DNA from: Anoxybacteroides tepidamans
GTDB taxonomy: Bacteria; Bacillota; Bacilli; Bacillales; Anoxybacillaceae
Reading direction: 5' to 3'
DNA: 52,572 nt
Assembly (NCBI RefSeq): GCF_014201465.1
Contig: NZ_JACHEP010000022.1
Location: 1-52,572, forward strand
A program made the translations under genes and the position numbers. This document shows positions 10,714 to 20,400 of the stretch, piece after piece; positions within the stretch are counted from its first letter, which is position 1; every line of letters starts with the position of its first letter. The notes under the pieces are model-generated. The model was given only the letters and a program-made list of their open reading frames with translations, did no database searches and was not told where the DNA came from.

Positions 10714-12601
10714 ATTCTTCTTTCTTTGTGTGGATATTTACTTTTACGTCATCCTGCTTCTCATGATTTCCGTTGCGATTTGGCAAAGTTCCATGTTCGA
10801 ATAAATGTTTAATTTGCTCTGCATCCAACGTTTCTACTTCTAGCAACGTTTGAGCAATCAGTTCTAATTTGTCGCGATTTTCCGTTAAAATGCGTTTTGC
10901 CTTTTCATAACATTCTTTAATGATTCGTTGAATTTCTAAGTCGATCTCGTAAGCGATTTGGTCGCTGTAGTTTTGTTCATTATGCAAATCACGCCCTAAA
11001 AACACTTGACCGTGAGACTGGCCAAACTGCATCGGGCCAAGCTTATCGCTCATTCCAAATTCCGTTACCATTCGACGTGCGATGTTCGTTGCACGCTGGA
11101 AGTCGTTATGCGCCCCTGTGCTGACTTCATTAAATACGATTTCTTCGGCAACACGACCGCCTAACAAACCAGCAATTTTGTCTAACAGCTCCGGTTTTGT
11201 CATAAAATAGCGGTCTTCTTTCGGCAACATCACCGCATAACCGCCCGCTTGACCGCGCGGAACGATCGTCACTTTATGAACCATTTCCGCATCCGCCAGC
11301 ATCATGCCGATCACCGTATGGCCGGCCTCATGGTACGCGACAATGCGGCGCTCTTTTTCCGAGATGACGCGACTCTTTTTCGCTGGTCCAGCGATGACAC
11401 GGTCTGTCGCCTCATCAATGTCGCTCATATCAATTTTCTTTTTGTTTTGCCGTGCTGCGACAAGAGCCGCCTCGTTAAGCAAGTTTTCTAAATCTGCTCC
11501 AGAGAATCCTGGCGTACGCATCGCAATCGCTTTTAAATCGACCGACTCATCCAACGGTTTATTGCGAGCATGTACCCGAAGTACCGCCTCACGTCCCTTC
11601 ACGTCTGGACGGTCCACCGTAATTTGACGGTCAAAGCGGCCCGGGCGCAACAATGCAGGGTCTAAAATATCCGGGCGGTTCGTTGCGGCGATAATAATGA
11701 TGCCTTCATTGCCGCTAAATCCGTCCATTTCCACAAGCAATTGGTTAAGCGTTTGCTCGCGCTCGTCATGACCGCCGCCAAGTCCGGCGCCGCGCTGACG
11801 GCCGACAGCGTCAATTTCGTCGATAAAAATGATACAAGGCGCATTCTTTTTCGCTGTTTCAAACAAATCGCGGACGCGCGACGCACCGACACCAACGAAC
11901 ATTTCAACGAAATCCGAACCGCTGATGGAGAAAAACGGTACTCCCGCTTCCCCTGCTACCGCACGTGCTAATAATGTTTTCCCTGTACCAGGAGGTCCGA
12001 CGAGAAGAACTCCTTTTGGAATGCGGGCACCAAGTTCCACAAATTTTCTTGGGTCTTTTAAAAATTCCACGATTTCAACAAGTTCTTGTTTTTCTTCATC
12101 CGCTCCTGCAACGTCGCGAAAGCGAACTTTTTTCTTATCTTCGTTGTAAAGTCTTGCGCGGCTTTTTCCGAAATTCATCACCCGGCTACCGCCGCCTTGC
12201 GCTTGATTAAGCAAGAAGAAAAACAAAATGAAAATAATGACAAACGGAATGATGGAAGTGAAGAATGTTACCCAACCGCTCGTTTCGTCTGCCGGCATCA
12301 CTTCCACTTTCGTCCGTTTCGCGGCCGCATCAATCCGGTTTAAAATCGGATCGCTGTTCATCACATACGTCGAAAAATATTGCCCTTCGGCATATGTTTT
12401 CAACTGTCCTCTAATTTCATATACACCGCGTTCCGGTTTCATCGAAAACGATTTGACATCACCGTTTTCAAGGTGAGCGATAAAAGCATCATATGTCATC
12501 GGCTCAGTCCGTTGGTTGCTTCCGTTAAAGAAGCTAACAACTCCAATGACAACAAGAAAAATCAATAAATAAAAGATCGTATTACGGAAGATCCGATTCA
12601 T
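10712..12601 (-). CDS. ftsH: ATP-dependent membrane zinc metalloprotease FtsH
   Basis: A membrane-anchored AAA+ protease for quality control and regulated proteolysis, including sporulation in B. subtilis. The 629-residue protein has two membrane segments (about 7-26 and 110-133) around an external domain, Walker A GPPGTGKT (202-209), Walker B FIDEID (about 259-264), the second region of homology ending GRFDR, and the zinc site HEAGH (424-428). The C-terminal tail is hydrophilic. It is preceded by its own promoter and a strong GGGAGGAGG ribosome-binding site. Confidence 0.97.
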   Translation of the reverse strand: MNRIFRNTIFYLLIFLVVIGVVSFFNGSNQRTEPMTYDAFIAHLENGDVKSFSMKPERGVYEIRGQLKTYAEGQYFSTYVMNSDPILNRIDAAAKRTKVEVMPADETSGWVTFFTSIIPFVIIFILFFFLLNQAQGGGSRVMNFGKSRARLYNEDKKKVRFRDVAGADEEKQELVEIVEFLKDPRKFVELGARIPKGVLLVGPPGTGKTLLARAVAGEAGVPFFSISGSDFVEMFVGVGASRVRDLFETAKKNAPCIIFIDEIDAVGRQRGAGLGGGHDEREQTLNQLLVEMDGFSGNEGIIIIAATNRPDILDPALLRPGRFDRQITVDRPDVKGREAVLRVHARNKPLDESVDLKAIAMRTPGFSGADLENLLNEAALVAARQNKKKIDMSDIDEATDRVIAGPAKKSRVISEKERRIVAYHEAGHTVIGMMLADAEMVHKVTIVPRGQAGGYAVMLPKEDRYFMTKPELLDKIAGLLGGRVAEEIVFNEVSTGAHNDFQRATNIARRMVTEFGMSDKLGPMQFGQSHGQVFLGRDLHNEQNYSDQIAYEIDLEIQRIIKECYEKAKRILTENRDKLELIAQTLLEVETLDAEQIKHLFEHGTLPNRNGNHEKQDDVKVNIHTKKEE

Positions 12602-12637
12602 TTCTTGCCTCCTCCCATATGAAACACACTATAGTCA

Positions 12638-12667
12638 ATAGTATCATAGAAAATCATTCCAATACAA
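12638..12667 (-). promoter_or_regulatory. Candidate ftsH promoter (sigma-A, extended -10)
   Basis: On the minus strand TTGTAT (12662-12667) and TACTAT (12638-12643) are 18 bp apart, with TG one base before the -10. It is located in the 91-bp gap between hpt and ftsH. Confidence 0.5.
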
Positions 12668-12692
12668 CCAATTCACCGCACGGACTGATCGC

Positions 12693-13238
12693 TTATTTGC
12701 TATATATTTCTGGCTTCAACACGCCGATATAAGGAAGGTTTCGATATTTTTCACAATAGTCTAATCCATACCCTACAACAAACTCATCCGGAACAACAAA
12801 CCCTACATAATTCGCTTCGATATTTGCTTTGCGCCCGGAAGGTTTATCTAAAAGCGTCACAATTTTAATCGACTTTGCTTTTCGGTAGCGAAACAAATCC
12901 ACTAAATAGCTTAACGTTAAGCCGCTGTCGATAATGTCTTCAACAATTAAAATGTCGCGACCTTCGACAGAAGTGTTTAAATCTTTTAAAATTTTCACTT
13001 CTCCTGATGATACGGTCGCATTTCCGTAACTAGATACATCCATAAAATCCATTTCCAAATATGTATCAATATGTTTCAACAGATCGGCCATAAAAAGCAT
13101 CGCCCCTTTTAATACGCCGACAGCTAGTGGAAAGCGACCTTCATACTCTTCTGTAAGAAGTTTTCCTAATTCTTTTACTTTTTCTTGTATTTGTTCTTGC
13201 GTCACTAAAATTTTTTGAATATCTTCATTCATCCCCAT
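12693..13238 (-). CDS. hpt: Hypoxanthine-guanine phosphoribosyltransferase
   Basis: Salvages hypoxanthine and guanine with PRPP. The 181-residue type I phosphoribosyltransferase has the PRPP-binding motif [15 protein letters not shown] and the C-terminal [13 protein letters not shown] typical of HPRT. The start could be the second Met (MNEDIQK) two codons in. It follows tilS by 20 bp; in B. subtilis HprT and TilS are encoded adjacently and reported to act together, so co-expression is expected. Confidence 0.96.
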   Translation of the reverse strand: MGMNEDIQKILVTQEQIQEKVKELGKLLTEEYEGRFPLAVGVLKGAMLFMADLLKHIDTYLEMDFMDVSSYGNATVSSGEVKILKDLNTSVEGRDILIVEDIIDSGLTLSYLVDLFRYRKAKSIKIVTLLDKPSGRKANIEANYVGFVVPDEFVVGYGLDYCEKYRNLPYIGVLKPEIYSK

Positions 13239-13258
13239 TTTCTTTTCCTCCTAGATGT

Positions 13259-14644
13259 TCATTGCTCTTTATAGTGTAATACAAGATAGCGTGTTTTTGT
13301 AACATCAGTTGCTTCAAAAACAGATTTTTTTAGCTTCGGAAGCCATAAAATCCTTCCTTTCCCATCCTCAACCACCGGCCAGCTTTCTCGATCGTACATC
13401 GGGATTTTCTTTTCAATAAAAATTTCCTTGATTTTTTTTGTCCCGTTCGTCCCTTTTAATGTCATTCGATCGCCGGCACGTCTCGTTCGCACACGTAATG
13501 GAAACGCAATTGCTTCAGGATCAAGGATCAAAACATCATTTCCTTTCGCTTCTTTCGGATAGTGTTCCCGAAATTCGCTAATGATTGCATAGCCGTTTGG
13601 AAGATACAACGTTGACGGGATATGCAAATCAAATATATAAGCATCCGTTTTTTTCTCTTGAAATGTAAAATGGCAAACATCGTAAGAACGAATGATTTTT
13701 AAGCCCTTTGGAAAATCTAACCTACCTGAAGGGTGGTTATGGTTTAAAAAAGTTAATACATTGCTTATATGTATTGAGGACAAAGAAGAAGGAATCCCGC
13801 CATAGAGATAGTTCAATATTAGTTGAATCCCTCTTCTTTGTAAAGGCTTTGGCATCGTTTGAAACGGCTGAATTTGCAATATAATTTCATCAAATCGCTT
13901 TTCCACCACCTTATTCATCGCCTCATTCGTTAATTTCTCTAAAAATATCTCATCTTCGAGCAAGGTTTCGCTATAATGCTGAAATCGCTCATGAACGCGC
14001 GGATTTTCCTTTTTTAAAAAAGGAAGCAATACGTGGCGAAATCGATTTCTTGTATAATCATCTTTTTCATTGCTTGCATCATAGCGCGGCTCGAGGCCGT
14101 GTTCGTTGCAATAAACCTCAATATCATTACGGCTGACGCATAAAAACGGCCGAATGATATATCCAAAATGAAACGGCCGTTTAACCGGAATACCCGCATA
14201 TCCTTTTCCGCTACTTCCACGAACAAGCCTCATTAAAACCGTTTCAATTTGATCATCCCCGTGATGCGCTAACGCGACATAAGAAGCAAAATATTTTTCC
14301 ATTACTTCCCGAAAAAAGCGATAACGGCATTCGCGGGCCGCTTCTTGAGCTCCCATCTTCGTTTGGCGTTGAAAAGAAGCGACGTCGATTTGTTTGGCTT
14401 CACATATAATACTGAGTTCATCGCAAAAATGTTTCACAAAATTCATATCTTCTTCCGACTGTTTGCCACGAAGCATATGATCGACATGGGCAGCAACCAG
14501 TTTTATATTCCATTCATGTTGAATCGTATAAAAAAAATGCAACAAGGCAAGAGAATCCGGTCCGCCTGATACGCCAACAATGACGGTCGAATTCGGCGTA
14601 AGCAGCTGATGTTTTTCGATAAATGATCGAACGGTCGAAAGCAT
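13259..14644 (-). CDS. tilS: tRNA(Ile)-lysidine synthetase
   Basis: Modifies the wobble C of tRNA-Ile(CAU) to lysidine so that it reads AUA as isoleucine; essential in B. subtilis. The 461-residue protein has the PP-loop SGGPDS (26-31) in the N-terminal N-type ATP pyrophosphatase domain, followed by the TilS substrate-binding and C-terminal domains (RAGDRM, GTKKIKEIFIEKKIP). The C-terminal half is long, as in the Bacillus type. It heads the tilS-hpt pair. Confidence 0.95.
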   Translation of the reverse strand: MLSTVRSFIEKHQLLTPNSTVIVGVSGGPDSLALLHFFYTIQHEWNIKLVAAHVDHMLRGKQSEEDMNFVKHFCDELSIICEAKQIDVASFQRQTKMGAQEAARECRYRFFREVMEKYFASYVALAHHGDDQIETVLMRLVRGSSGKGYAGIPVKRPFHFGYIIRPFLCVSRNDIEVYCNEHGLEPRYDASNEKDDYTRNRFRHVLLPFLKKENPRVHERFQHYSETLLEDEIFLEKLTNEAMNKVVEKRFDEIILQIQPFQTMPKPLQRRGIQLILNYLYGGIPSSLSSIHISNVLTFLNHNHPSGRLDFPKGLKIIRSYDVCHFTFQEKKTDAYIFDLHIPSTLYLPNGYAIISEFREHYPKEAKGNDVLILDPEAIAFPLRVRTRRAGDRMTLKGTNGTKKIKEIFIEKKIPMYDRESWPVVEDGKGRILWLPKLKKSVFEATDVTKTRYLVLHYKEQ

Positions 14645-14731
14645 ACGGCAAAAACCTCTTTACGATCGATTTTCTACACTATTAATCGTATCATTAATAA
14701 AGCATTTTCTCAAAAAAGAAGGTTTGTTATT

Positions 14732-15691
14732 TTAAAGAACTTGTCCATATAAATACAATACATACACAAATAATAGTGTAACAACAATTAATGTCGTTTC
14801 TATGATTCCGCTTCTTTTTTTCGTCTTCCGATGATTTTGTTTTTTCGTTGGTGAATGGTTTTCTTTTTGCAGCAGGTCATCATAATGAATCGCGGCAACT
14901 AAGTCTCGCTTCATTTCCATCGCTTGCTTATACTTACCGTCAATCGCCTTTATCAATACGTTGCGATATTTTCGCAATGTAGCATCTGCCTGAATTATCA
15001 TCAATAACTGCTGGCGGGCATTTTCTTTCCGTTCAAATTTTACCTGATAGTAAGCGTGGATCATCATCATCGCAACCGCAAATAAATCGTAAGCAGGATC
15101 TGCTTTCCGCGAGCCTAATCCCCAGTATCCCCGATCGTAAAATTCGGTAAACTCTTTAATGGCCCGCCCTTGCAACGTCGTTCCTCCGACATCAAGAAGA
15201 CGAACCGTTGGCGGCATTCCGGCCACTAATAAATTTTCTGGTTTTAAATCTCCGAACACCCATCCCTCTTGATGAAGTTTATCTAATGCCGATAATAGTT
15301 GGAGCATTAAAATAACAATCCATTCTTTCCCTCTCTTTTTAACGAATGTAAAAAATTCCTCTCCTTCTATATATTCCATGATATAAAAAGGGATAAGCCG
15401 ATTCGTATAAGGATCGAACCAATCATCCACATCTAGCAAAGAAGGTCCAAGGGCAACTCCCTGGACCTTGGAAAAGCGTTTTAATACATTTACCTCTGAT
15501 GCAATGGATGTACTATTGTCGCTTAACTTAATGGCTACAAGCCCTTTCATGCTTTCGGCTAAGTAAACGACGCCATTTGCTCCGTTGCCGAGCGTTTTCA
15601 CAATTTTATAAGCATGTTTATGCCATTTCCCGACGATCACCGTTCCGATCGGAAGCTTACATAGATGATTCTTCAAAGTATGATTCATCAC
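14732..15691 (-). CDS. yabT: Membrane-anchored Ser/Thr protein kinase YabT
   Basis: A Hanks-type kinase; in B. subtilis YabT is DNA-activated and acts during sporulation, with RecA and AbrB among reported substrates. It shows a glycine loop LGNGANGVVYLA (34-45), Lys55, the catalytic loop FGDLKPENLL (about 147-156), DVGGTT in place of DFG, and one C-terminal membrane segment after a basic linker. DVGG also occurs in the B. subtilis protein. The GTG start at 15691 aligns with the B. subtilis start; TTG 15697 and ATG 15688 are alternatives. All overlap the end of yabS. Confidence 0.93.
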   Translation of the reverse strand: MMNHTLKNHLCKLPIGTVIVGKWHKHAYKIVKTLGNGANGVVYLAESMKGLVAIKLSDNSTSIASEVNVLKRFSKVQGVALGPSLLDVDDWFDPYTNRLIPFYIMEYIEGEEFFTFVKKRGKEWIVILMLQLLSALDKLHQEGWVFGDLKPENLLVAGMPPTVRLLDVGGTTLQGRAIKEFTEFYDRGYWGLGSRKADPAYDLFAVAMMMIHAYYQVKFERKENARQQLLMIIQADATLRKYRNVLIKAIDGKYKQAMEMKRDLVAAIHYDDLLQKENHSPTKKQNHRKTKKRSGIIETTLIVVTLLFVYVLYLYGQVL

Positions 15692-16394
15692 TGGCAATCA
15701 AGCTCCTTAACGAACGTTTTTTATTAAAATAGCTAACCGCTTCGCGCAACGCAGGTCCTGTTGGCGTAAGCCCTCCCGATGTAAGTTTAGGAAACACGGA
15801 CGACAGCTGCTCTAGCTTCGGTGTCCAATCAAGCACTTTTTCTACATCTCCGCGTTTCCCCGGAAATACAAAAACAGAAAATTGATTGTCGCCAATTCGG
15901 GCATTTAAGCTTAGCGATAAGTCAAAAAGCGCTTCTTTGACGGTCGGAAGCTTTGTTTTCATGCTTCCACTCGTGTCGATTAATATTAAAACCTCCAATT
16001 CGACTGTTTCTCCCAATTCGTCGACAATTTCCATCACTTCGCCGCGTTTTTCCGGCGGCAAATCTTCCAATGATACGTTGGAGCCTAAAATTTGTTTTAA
16101 CTCTTTATTAACAACGCCCTGCAATGTTTGCGTCATCGCTTTGCGCGTCACCATTTGCACCGTTTGTGATAGCTGCTTTGCGTAAACCACTTGGCTTATA
16201 CCGCCTCCCGCCATTGCGATGCCTTCAACTTCACGCAATCCGTTTTCATCCATCATATCTTGGTCGAGTACGCCGATGACATTAATCGTAATTCCCTGTT
16301 CTTTAGCTAGAGCAGCCATGGCGATTGGATCTTCGCCGTGATTTGAACAACCGTCTGTAATTAATAAAATTTGCCGTAACGTTCCTTTTCGCAC
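15657..16394 (-). CDS. yabS: von Willebrand factor A domain protein YabS
   Basis: A 245-residue protein of unknown biochemical role, present between spoIIE and yabT in Bacillus. The central part carries a MIDAS-type metal site LILIDTSGSM (DTSGSM at 140-145) followed by a VWA-like fold ending GGLTPTGPALREA. The N-terminal part (ILLITDGCSNHGEDP, 9-23) looks like the end of another VWA-type unit. Its 3' end overlaps yabT by about 35 bp, suggesting coupled expression with the kinase. No signal peptide is seen. Confidence 0.9.
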   Translation of the reverse strand: MRKGTLRQILLITDGCSNHGEDPIAMAALAKEQGITINVIGVLDQDMMDENGLREVEGIAMAGGGISQVVYAKQLSQTVQMVTRKAMTQTLQGVVNKELKQILGSNVSLEDLPPEKRGEVMEIVDELGETVELEVLILIDTSGSMKTKLPTVKEALFDLSLSLNARIGDNQFSVFVFPGKRGDVEKVLDWTPKLEQLSSVFPKLTSGGLTPTGPALREAVSYFNKKRSLRSLIASDESYFEESSM

Positions 16395-16458
16395 CTTCCA
16401 TTCTCCTCCTCAACTGATGTATTACCATCATCGCCGGAATGAAAGGATTTTATACTTT

Positions 16459-18936
16459 TTATTGTGCCTTTTTTGCATACATATACGCAGGGATGGTAGC
16501 CCATTTTGGCGTGTTATGCTTAATTTGCGCTACAACGACAGTCATATCGTCTTCAATTTTTCCAGAACTTGCACGAATCACCTCTTCCATAATTAAATCA
16601 GCGACTTCTTGTGGGTTATTCGTTTGTAGTTCTTTAATTTTTCGTTTCATCCATACTTCATGATTTTCTACATGAGAAGGTCCTTCAAACACACCGTCGC
16701 TCATCATAATGAGCAAATCTCCGGCCTTTAATTGCTCGTTCACCATTTCGAATTCGATTTCTTTAATAATCCCTATTGGCAAATTGCCCGATTCAATTTT
16801 CATCACGTTATTTCCACGTTTAATAAAACTAGGACTCGAACCGATTTTCAAAAATTTTGTAAAAGCGTTTTGCAAGTCGATCATCGCTAAATCTAATGTT
16901 GAAAAAATTTCATCAGTTGTTCGCAAAGAAAGGATTGAATTAATCGACTTAATCGCTACCGTTTCATCGATGCCTGTTTGTAAAATTTTTTGCAATAGAC
17001 GCAACGTTTCATTGCTTTCGTTATGCGCTCTTTCTCCGTTTCCCATGCCATCGCTAATGGCGATCGCATATTTTCCTGTTCCGAGTTCAATCATCGAATA
17101 ACTATCCCCTGATACAAATCCTCCTCCTTTTGCCGCAAAAGCTACACCGGTTTCAACGACGAACGCTTTCATTGAACCGAACGCCACGCAGCAATATCCA
17201 TTTGGATATACTGCACATTCCTCCCTTTTGACAACGATCGTTTCGCCTAAAATATCGGAAAGCATCGGGGCAATTAACTTTTCGCACTCCCCGCGCCCTT
17301 CGCAATACGGAATGCTCATTTCAATATCAATATTACCTTTTTCTAAACTATAAATATCGACATGGCCAATTTCGATCCCGAAGTCTTGTAAAGCACGGAA
17401 AATTTGCTCTTCTTGCAAATAATGATTTTCTCGTTCACGCTGAATTTCTTTCGCAAAGTCTTCCATCACTTGCGAAACACCCATCAATTGTTCGGCAACA
17501 AGCTTTCGGCTTTCATGAATTTGTTTTCGCAATTTTTTATTAGCTTGATAATTGGCGACATCTTTTTCCATGATGGAGATGACTTTCTTCCCCTTGACGC
17601 AATACCGATTCCATTCGCGCAACAATTGATGGTTTTGCAAAAGCTTCCCTGCATCGACCTCTACCATCATCTGTTTCATATACTCGTAAGTTGTATCAAA
17701 CTGATGCGACCAGCACTGTTCTTTTTTAAAGCAAGTCTGGCACGTTTTTTCCGTAATATCGCTGAGGAAGTAGTCGATCTCTTTTTCATCGCATTTATAG
17801 TTAGAAGAAAATCGATCATTTGAAAAACTGTTGGCTAATGCCTGAAAAACGCGGGAAAATTGGGACACTCGCTGAGCGGTCACATCGCGAATTTTTCGCA
17901 CATATTGTTGTTGCTCGTTCGTATATTCAACCGTTCCTGGAATATATTTTGCCACTGTTTCTGTCCATGAACGAGGGGTCAGCAAAAACAATGCTGCTGC
18001 TAAACAAGACTCGATCATTGTTGGGATTGCATCTGTTTTTCCATTTCCATATAGCCCGATTAGTAAAGTAGCGATTAACAACCCGAAAGCGGCTCCTATT
18101 TTCTTTCCTTCTTTTAATAGTCCTCCTAAAAGACCTGCAAACGCTAATAAGCTCATTTGATACAAATTATCGACGTTCGCTAAGCTTAAAATTAACCCTG
18201 TCACTACCCCTACTGTCGAACCGACAGTCGTTCCAGCTACAAAAGCAAATACTAACACGAGATAGCGCGACAAAATATGTTCCACTGATAATTGAGATAT
18301 TTCCCAGCCGATCGTGCCTGTTAACATCGAAGCAAGCAAAATCACAAGTGACACCATTTCTTCGGCCCGCAATGATTGCTTATGTTTTTGCACAGTTAAA
18401 AGAGGAATGCTTTGCAGAAAAATGAGGGTGAGAACAAAGCCAAGCCCCGCTTCAATCAAGGTCATTACGCTTTCATACATCGTCGGTGTCCCAGAGAAAA
18501 AATATACAATCGCTAATTTTGTGGAAAGCGATAGACAAAATACAACAAAAGGAGCCACTTTTAGCAAATCATCAAAAAATTTTTTTACAAACTGATTTAG
18601 CAGCAAGAAGCTAAACATTGCTGCAAAAACGAACAACGCTGTTTCAAACGATATCGTCAGCGATCCTGCGACTAAAGCAATAAAAGCCAATCCGGCCTTA
18701 TCACGACGCATTGCATAAACAGATACGAAAAACGGCAATGCAAATGGGAGCAGTTTCGATAAAATGAGAGCTCGTCCAAGCAAAAAGCCGATCGCTAATA
18801 ACATAAATCCCTTATGAATAAACAAATGTGCGAACCTTACTTTTACATGCCTCATCCAGCGCGAGAAAACAGCTTGCGTTTCATTTAATCGCACCTCCGA
18901 AATTTGACTCACGATGCGTCTTTCAATTCTTTCCAT
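16459..18936 (-). CDS. spoIIE: Stage II sporulation protein E (PP2C phosphatase)
   Basis: Dephosphorylates SpoIIAA to release sigma-F in the forespore and helps polar septation through FtsZ. The 825-residue protein has a short cytosolic start, about ten membrane segments (roughly 45-325), a central FtsZ-interacting region and a C-terminal PP2C domain (about 590-800) with AISDGMGNGERAH, LLIMMSDGVFEGP and EDDMTVVVAQI. Length matches B. subtilis SpoIIE. Its promoter has the Spo0A-type architecture. yabS and yabT lie downstream. Confidence 0.97.
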   Translation of the reverse strand: MERIERRIVSQISEVRLNETQAVFSRWMRHVKVRFAHLFIHKGFMLLAIGFLLGRALILSKLLPFALPFFVSVYAMRRDKAGLAFIALVAGSLTISFETALFVFAAMFSFLLLNQFVKKFFDDLLKVAPFVVFCLSLSTKLAIVYFFSGTPTMYESVMTLIEAGLGFVLTLIFLQSIPLLTVQKHKQSLRAEEMVSLVILLASMLTGTIGWEISQLSVEHILSRYLVLVFAFVAGTTVGSTVGVVTGLILSLANVDNLYQMSLLAFAGLLGGLLKEGKKIGAAFGLLIATLLIGLYGNGKTDAIPTMIESCLAAALFLLTPRSWTETVAKYIPGTVEYTNEQQQYVRKIRDVTAQRVSQFSRVFQALANSFSNDRFSSNYKCDEKEIDYFLSDITEKTCQTCFKKEQCWSHQFDTTYEYMKQMMVEVDAGKLLQNHQLLREWNRYCVKGKKVISIMEKDVANYQANKKLRKQIHESRKLVAEQLMGVSQVMEDFAKEIQRERENHYLQEEQIFRALQDFGIEIGHVDIYSLEKGNIDIEMSIPYCEGRGECEKLIAPMLSDILGETIVVKREECAVYPNGYCCVAFGSMKAFVVETGVAFAAKGGGFVSGDSYSMIELGTGKYAIAISDGMGNGERAHNESNETLRLLQKILQTGIDETVAIKSINSILSLRTTDEIFSTLDLAMIDLQNAFTKFLKIGSSPSFIKRGNNVMKIESGNLPIGIIKEIEFEMVNEQLKAGDLLIMMSDGVFEGPSHVENHEVWMKRKIKELQTNNPQEVADLIMEEVIRASSGKIEDDMTVVVAQIKHNTPKWATIPAYMYAKKAQ

Positions 18937-18970
18937 TTCCGATCCACTCCTTTACTTTTCTATTAACCCT

Positions 18971-19003
18971 ATTATATAGTTCGAATTATCAGAAATTTGT
19001 CAA
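18971..19003 (-). promoter_or_regulatory. spoIIE promoter: sigma-A with 21-bp spacer, Spo0A dependent
   Basis: On the minus strand TTGACA (18998-19003) and TATAAT (18971-18976) are both consensus but 21 bp apart, the hallmark of Spo0A-activated promoters such as B. subtilis spoIIE and spoIIG. A perfect 0A box TTTGTCAAA (18996-19004, plus-strand reading) overlaps the -35, and a second, CGTCGAA (19029-19035, minus reading), lies about 30 bp upstream. Confidence 0.88.
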
Positions 19004-19120
19004 AACAGGAAAGCGATATAAAAAAGTGTTCGACGGATTTCACACTAATCTGTCATAGCCATACAAAATTAAGTTCACTTCGTAAAAGGGAAACAAGGAG
19101 AGTAAATCATTGCATAAAAT

Positions 19121-19152
19121 GAAAAAGGGATGTTTCCAGTTAGGAAACATCC
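19121..19152 (-). terminator. Terminator of the tRNA-Met/tRNA-Glu unit
   Basis: Perfect 10-bp arms GGATGTTTCC/GGAAACATCC, 5-nt loop, then CTTTTT on the minus strand, 9 bp after tRNA-Glu. Confidence 0.92.
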
Positions 19153-19160
19153 TTTTTTAG

Positions 19161-19232
19161 TGACCCGTACGGGATTCGAACCCGTGTTACCGCCGTGAAA
19201 GGGCGGTGTCTTAACCACTTGACCAACGGGCC
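19161..19232 (-). tRNA. tRNA-Glu (anticodon UUC)
   Basis: A 72-nt cloverleaf on the minus strand: acceptor GGCCCGT/ACGGGTC, anticodon stem CCGCC/GGCGG with loop CTTTCAC (anticodon TTC), T arm CGGGTTCGAATCCCG. The discriminator A is followed by CTAAAA, so the CCA end is not encoded. Same position (between yabR and spoIIE) as trnSL-Glu in B. subtilis. Confidence 0.97.
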
Positions 19233-19244
19233 TTATTAATTATA

Positions 19245-19318
19245 TAGCGGCGGAGGGAATCGAACCCCCGACCTCACGGGTATGAACCGTACGCTCTAGC
19301 CAGCTGAGCTACGCCGCC
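19245..19318 (-). tRNA. tRNA-Met, elongator (anticodon CAU)
   Basis: A 74-nt cloverleaf: acceptor GGCGGCG/CGCCGCT, anticodon loop TTCATAC, T arm GGGGGTTCGATTCCC. The 1-72 pair is Watson-Crick G-type and the body matches B. subtilis elongator tRNA-Met rather than the initiator; tRNA-Ile2 (lysidine) is less likely from the stem sequences. The CCA end is not encoded. It is followed 12 nt later by tRNA-Glu, so both form one transcript. Confidence 0.95.
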
Positions 19319-19437
19319 ACGCAACGACAATTAGTATATTAATAGTGATTCGCCTTTTTGTCAATATTTTTTGCTCAGACTTTTTGGTTTTTGGTCGATC
19401 GATCGCTCCATATCAATCCACAAAATATTCCGAACAG

Positions 19438-19465
19438 AAAAAGCATCCAACCAATGGATGCTTTT
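19438..19465 (-). terminator. Terminator after yabR
   Basis: Near-palindromic AAAAGCATCCA/TGGATGCTTTT with a short loop and T-rich tails on both strands. It ends the yabM-yabR unit before the tRNA genes and could work in both directions. Confidence 0.85.
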
Positions 19466-19504
19466 ATGCCTTAACTCTTCTCTTACTTATCGTTCAGCAG
19501 CAAG

Positions 19505-19903
19505 TTATCCGCGTCTCGCGCCACGACCTCCCCGTTTCGATTCAGTATGACGTTTAAGAGATGCTAAACGGTCTTCGCTTTCTTTTAAAAAGCGGCTAAT
19601 TTTTTGTTCAAAGCTTTCTTTTATGGCACGATCGTTTACTTTCGCACGCGGACGCTGTGAAGGCTGTGATTCTTTTGCTTTTTTAATGGATAAGCCAATT
19701 TTTCCATCTTTTTCAACATTAATGACCCGCACGTCGACAACATCTCCGACTTTAAGATGATCATGAATGTCTTTGACATAGTTATCGGCTACTTCGCTAA
19801 TATGCACTAAACCTGTCACGCCTTCTGGCAGCTCCACAAATGCTCCGAATTTTGTAATTCCCGTTACTTTGCCTTGTAACTTGCTGCCTACTTCAATCGA
19901 CAT
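19505..19903 (-). CDS. yabR: S1-domain RNA-binding protein YabR
   Basis: A 132-residue cytosolic protein with one N-terminal S1 domain (about 1-75: GSKLQGKVTGITKFGAFVELPEGVTGLVHISE) and a basic, disordered C-terminal tail ending in GRGARRG. It matches YabR next to divIC in Bacillus; related proteins associate with ribosomes or RNA, but the exact role is not settled. The purine-rich GGAGG site upstream is good. A separate promoter in the 108-bp gap to divIC was not identified. Confidence 0.92.
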   Translation of the reverse strand: MSIEVGSKLQGKVTGITKFGAFVELPEGVTGLVHISEVADNYVKDIHDHLKVGDVVDVRVINVEKDGKIGLSIKKAKESQPSQRPRAKVNDRAIKESFEQKISRFLKESEDRLASLKRHTESKRGGRGARRG

Positions 19904-20011
19904 AAAAAAAGTGCTCCTCCTTAAAAAAATAAAAATCGTTTTCTTTATTATAACGAATGTAAAAAACGAGTGTCAATAAGCCCGACGCCTATGTCGCTAG
20001 CAAGTCGGCGA

Positions 20012-20383
20012 TTATTTTTCCGGAACAGTAAAAATAATCTCTCCTTGTTTCGACAAAAAATATTTTTTCCGTGCTAATTCAGCGATATAGTCATCATCGT
20101 GCAATTTTTTTATCTCCTCCTCCAATCGTTTTTGCTGTTTTTCTAATGATTCTAACCGCTGTTCCAGTTTCCTTTGATCGCGCATTTTCGCTTCGATGTT
20201 CACGGATTGAGAGTGGAGAACGTATAGAAATGCAGCTGATAGCGCCATCAGCAGAACGCTTAAAAAAGTAAAGCGAACCATGACGATGCGCCGTCTTTTC
20301 CCAGCTTTCTTTTCTTTTTGTTCAAGCGCCGAAACATACGAAGATTGAAGCTTCGTTACGTTATTTTTATGCAAAGCACTCAT
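20012..20383 (-). CDS. divIC: Cell division protein DivIC
   Basis: A small bitopic membrane protein of the divisome that pairs with FtsL and DivIB. From ATG 20383 (MSALHKNN), which has GGAGGT upstream, the protein is 123 residues: a short basic cytosolic part, one membrane segment (about 33-56), then a coiled coil (about 60-97) and a conserved extracytoplasmic end YIAELARKKYFLSKQGE. The frame is open for 53 codons upstream, but those overlap yabQ in another frame and have no family similarity. Confidence 0.94.
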   Translation of the reverse strand: MSALHKNNVTKLQSSYVSALEQKEKKAGKRRRIVMVRFTFLSVLLMALSAAFLYVLHSQSVNIEAKMRDQRKLEQRLESLEKQQKRLEEEIKKLHDDDYIAELARKKYFLSKQGEIIFTVPEK

Positions 20384-20400
20384 TGTGCATACCTCCACTC

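Noticed and set aside
17404-17823. 139-codon plus-strand frame inside spoIIE
   Set aside because: Antisense shadow of spoIIE codons; no ribosome-binding site, no domain.
19505-19903. yabR as polynucleotide phosphorylase or ribosomal protein S1
   Set aside because: It has a single S1 domain, is only 132 residues long and sits next to divIC, which fits YabR.
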